Shown here piece after piece: positions 3,804-5,315 of a stretch of 5,315 nucleotides of DNA; the first letter of the stretch is position 1; each line of letters starts with the position of its first letter. The translations under genes were made by a program, and so were the position numbers. The notes under the pieces were generated by a model. It had not been told where the DNA came from and searched no databases. It was given only the letters and a program-made list of their open reading frames with translations. The stretch is from the NCBI GenBank assembly GCA_003486285.1, contig DNGH01000087.1, positions 1 through 5,315 of the forward strand, given 5' to 3'. This DNA comes from Actinomycetota bacterium. Lineage in GTDB: Bacteria > Actinomycetota > Acidimicrobiia > Spongiisociales > UBA11373.

Positions 3804-4829
3804 GTGCCGTATCTGGTCGCGCCCGAGGCCCTGGAGGAGCTGCTCCCCGACCAGCCGCGCTACCGGGTCGAGCAGCTGCGCCAGTGGCTGTACCGCCACC
3901 CGGTGCTCACCACCGCGGAGATGACCAACCTGCCCAAGAGCCTGCGCGCCGAACTCGCCGGCCGGCTCTGGCCGATGCAGGTCGAGGCCCAGCAGACCGG
4001 CGACGGGGGCCGGACCGTGAAGTGGCTGTTCCGGGCGCCCGACGGCGCCGCGGTCGAGGCGGTGCTGATGGGATATCCCCGCCGCACCACGCTGTGCATC
4101 AGCAGCCAGGCCGGCTGCGCCATGCGCTGCACCTTCTGCGCCACGGGTCAATTCGGCTTCGAGCGGCATCTCGCTCCCGGCGAGATCTTCGCCCAGGTGG
4201 CCTACGCCAACGCCCATCTGCGGGCGCACCCGATGCCGGACTCGCCGGCGCGGGTCGGCAACGTCGTCTTCATGGGGATGGGAGAGCCGCTTGCCAACTA
4301 TGACAGTGTGCGCGAGGCGATCCGGCGCATGATCGAGGTGGCAGGGATGTCGGGGCGCTCGATCACCGTCTCCACCGTGGGCATCACCCCCGGCATCGAC
4401 CGGCTCGCCGCGGAGCCGTGGCCGGTCACCCTGGCGCTCAGCCTCCACGCCGCCGACGACCACCTCCGCGAGCAGCTGGTGCCGCAGAACCGGCGCTACC
4501 CGATCGACGACCTGCTGGCGGCGGCGCAGCGCTTCCAGCGGGGCCACGGGCGCCGGGTGACCCTGGAGTGGACCCTGATGGCGGATGTGAACGACAGCGC
4601 CGACCAGGCCCGCTCCCTGGCGGCCATCGCCCTGGAACTGGGAGCCCACGTCAACGTGATCCCGATGAATCCGACCCCGCTGGCGCCCCAGCAGCGGCCC
4701 AGCCCGGAGCGGACCCGCCGCTTCGTCGACGAGGTCAACCGCCACGGAGCCACCTGCACCCTCCGTGACACCCGCGGCACGGAGATCGACGCGGCGTGCG
4801 GGCAGTTGCGGGTCCGGGCCGCCACTTGA
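3804..4829 (+). CDS. rlmN: dual-specificity 23S rRNA/tRNA (adenine-C2)-methyltransferase RlmN
   Basis: RlmN is a radical-SAM enzyme that adds a methyl group to C2 of A2503 in 23S rRNA and of A37 in some tRNAs. The 341-residue product has an N-terminal RNA-binding part (YRVEQLRQWLYR, 20-31) and the 4Fe-4S motif CxxxCxxC as CAMRCTFC (Cys105, 109, 112). It also has a GEP motif in MGMGEPLANYD (157-167), SAM-site sequence STVGITPGI (190-198), LSLHAADD (212-219) and VNVIPMNP (283-290). The residues special to this family are present: Cys98 seven before the cluster, Glu85 in AVEAVLM, and the methyl-carrying Cys332 in ACGQL; it should be active. The chosen GTG is 2 bases after the stop of the HhH gene (TGATCGTG), fitting translational coupling. 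GTG 3771, overlapping that gene by 31 bases and adding 11 residues, is an alternative; neither has a clear Shine-Dalgarno site. Confidence 0.95.
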   Translation: MPYLVAPEALEELLPDQPRYRVEQLRQWLYRHPVLTTAEMTNLPKSLRAELAGRLWPMQVEAQQTGDGGRTVKWLFRAPDGAAVEAVLMGYPRRTTLCISSQAGCAMRCTFCATGQFGFERHLAPGEIFAQVAYANAHLRAHPMPDSPARVGNVVFMGMGEPLANYDSVREAIRRMIEVAGMSGRSITVSTVGITPGIDRLAAEPWPVTLALSLHAADDHLREQLVPQNRRYPIDDLLAAAQRFQRGHGRRVTLEWTLMADVNDSADQARSLAAIALELGAHVNVIPMNPTPLAPQQRPSPERTRRFVDEVNRHGATCTLRDTRGTEIDAACGQLRVRAAT

Positions 4830-4867
4830 CCCGGATCGACAGCGTGCCACCCTGGTCACCCGGCACC

Positions 4868-4873
4868 AAGGAG
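4868..4873 (+). promoter_or_regulatory. ribosome binding site of the peroxiredoxin gene
   Basis: AAGGAG lies 5 bases before GTG 4879. It is the best Shine-Dalgarno match in the window and fixes this start. Confidence 0.75.
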
Positions 4874-4878
4874 TCACC

Positions 4879-5315
4879 GTGACCATCGCCATCGGAGACC
4901 GCGCCCCCGCCTTCGACCTCACCTCCGACGACGGCTCGAAGGTGGGCCTCGGCGACTTCAAGGGACGCAGTCTGGTCGTCTACTTCTATCCCAAGGCCTT
5001 CACCCCGGGATGCACCACCCAGGCGTGCGACCTGCGTGATGACTACGACCGCTTCATCGCCGCCGGATTTGCGGTCGTCGGGATCAGCCCCGACGCTCCC
5101 GACAAACTCGCCCGCTTCCGCCAGGAGTACCGGCTTCCGTTTCCGCTGCTGGCCGACACCGATCACGCCGTGGCCGCCGCGTACGGGGCTTGGGGGACCA
5201 AGAAGAACTTCGGCCGCGAGTACCTGGGGATCATCCGCTCCACGTTCGTCATCGACGGATCAGGAGTCGTCACCGAGGCTTGGTACAACGTCAAGGCTTC
5301 GGGTCACGCCGACCG
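4879..5315 (+). CDS. bcp: Bcp-type thiol peroxidase (peroxiredoxin), 3' end outside the window
   Basis: The visible 145 residues, from GTG 4879 to the right edge, cover nearly all of a Bcp/PrxQ protein, which usually has about 155 residues. It reduces hydrogen peroxide and organic hydroperoxides in the cytoplasm using thioredoxin or a similar donor. The active-site motif is clear: YFYPKAFTPGCTTQAC, with peroxidatic Cys45 in PxxxTPxC form (Pro38, Thr42) and Cys50 as the likely resolving cysteine of the atypical 2-Cys type. The conserved Arg lies in IIRSTFVID (118-126), and FPLLAD (88-93) and YGAWG (102-106) are also typical. The gene starts 49 bases after rlmN on the same strand, so it may share that transcript, although GACAGCGTGCC at 4838-4848 resembles the promoter-like GATAGCGTGCC at 1757-1767 and could give it its own start. 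No coding disruption is seen. Confidence 0.93.
   Translation, partial: MTIAIGDRAPAFDLTSDDGSKVGLGDFKGRSLVVYFYPKAFTPGCTTQACDLRDDYDRFIAAGFAVVGISPDAPDKLARFRQEYRLPFPLLADTDHAVAAAYGAWGTKKNFGREYLGIIRSTFVIDGSGVVTEAWYNVKASGHAD

Noticed and set aside
3780..4961. 393-codon open frame on the minus strand opposite rlmN
   Set aside because: Antisense shadow; RlmN catalytic motifs are all on the plus strand and the translation is compositionally biased.

Overview
This is a high-GC window with leaderless-type -10 elements (TANNNT about 6 nt before an ATG), GTG starts and few strong Shine-Dalgarno sites. That pattern suggests an actinobacterium, possibly Acidimicrobiia or a related uncultured lineage. The lineage call is inference from composition and signals only. 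I see no tRNA, rRNA, insertion sequence, phage gene or CRISPR array.

Layout, left to right: (1) 1-522, minus strand: the N-terminal 174 residues of a multi-pass membrane protein that runs off the left edge. (2) 523-1025: a 503-base gap with no credible gene. It holds a run of adjacent hairpins, three of which display a CTAGT loop, then a leader hairpin and a possible promoter. (3) 1026-1640, plus: an uncharacterised 204-residue two-domain protein; its second half resembles the regulatory domain of 2-isopropylmalate synthase. (4) 1641-1770: two arrays of 7-base repeats in opposite orientation that can fold into one long imperfect hairpin. (5) 1771-3348, plus: a cytoplasmic gamma-glutamyltransferase-family Ntn hydrolase whose usual glutamate-binding residues are replaced. 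(6) 3349-3456: a second gap built the same way, with inverted 7-base-period repeats ending in a -10 element. (7) 3457-3801: a small membrane-anchored helix-hairpin-helix protein. (8) 3804-4829: RlmN, the 23S rRNA/tRNA adenine-C2 methyltransferase, starting 2 bases after the previous stop. (9) 4879-5315: a Bcp-type peroxiredoxin cut by the right edge.

The genes from 1026 onward all point right and are mostly housekeeping: rRNA modification, peroxide removal and amide or peptide turnover. They do not form an obvious pathway. The HhH gene and rlmN look translationally coupled, and the peroxiredoxin may share their transcript. The unusual content is between the genes: a probable structured RNA at 546-885, and the paired inverted heptad arrays on both sides of the GGT-like gene, each ending at a leaderless promoter.
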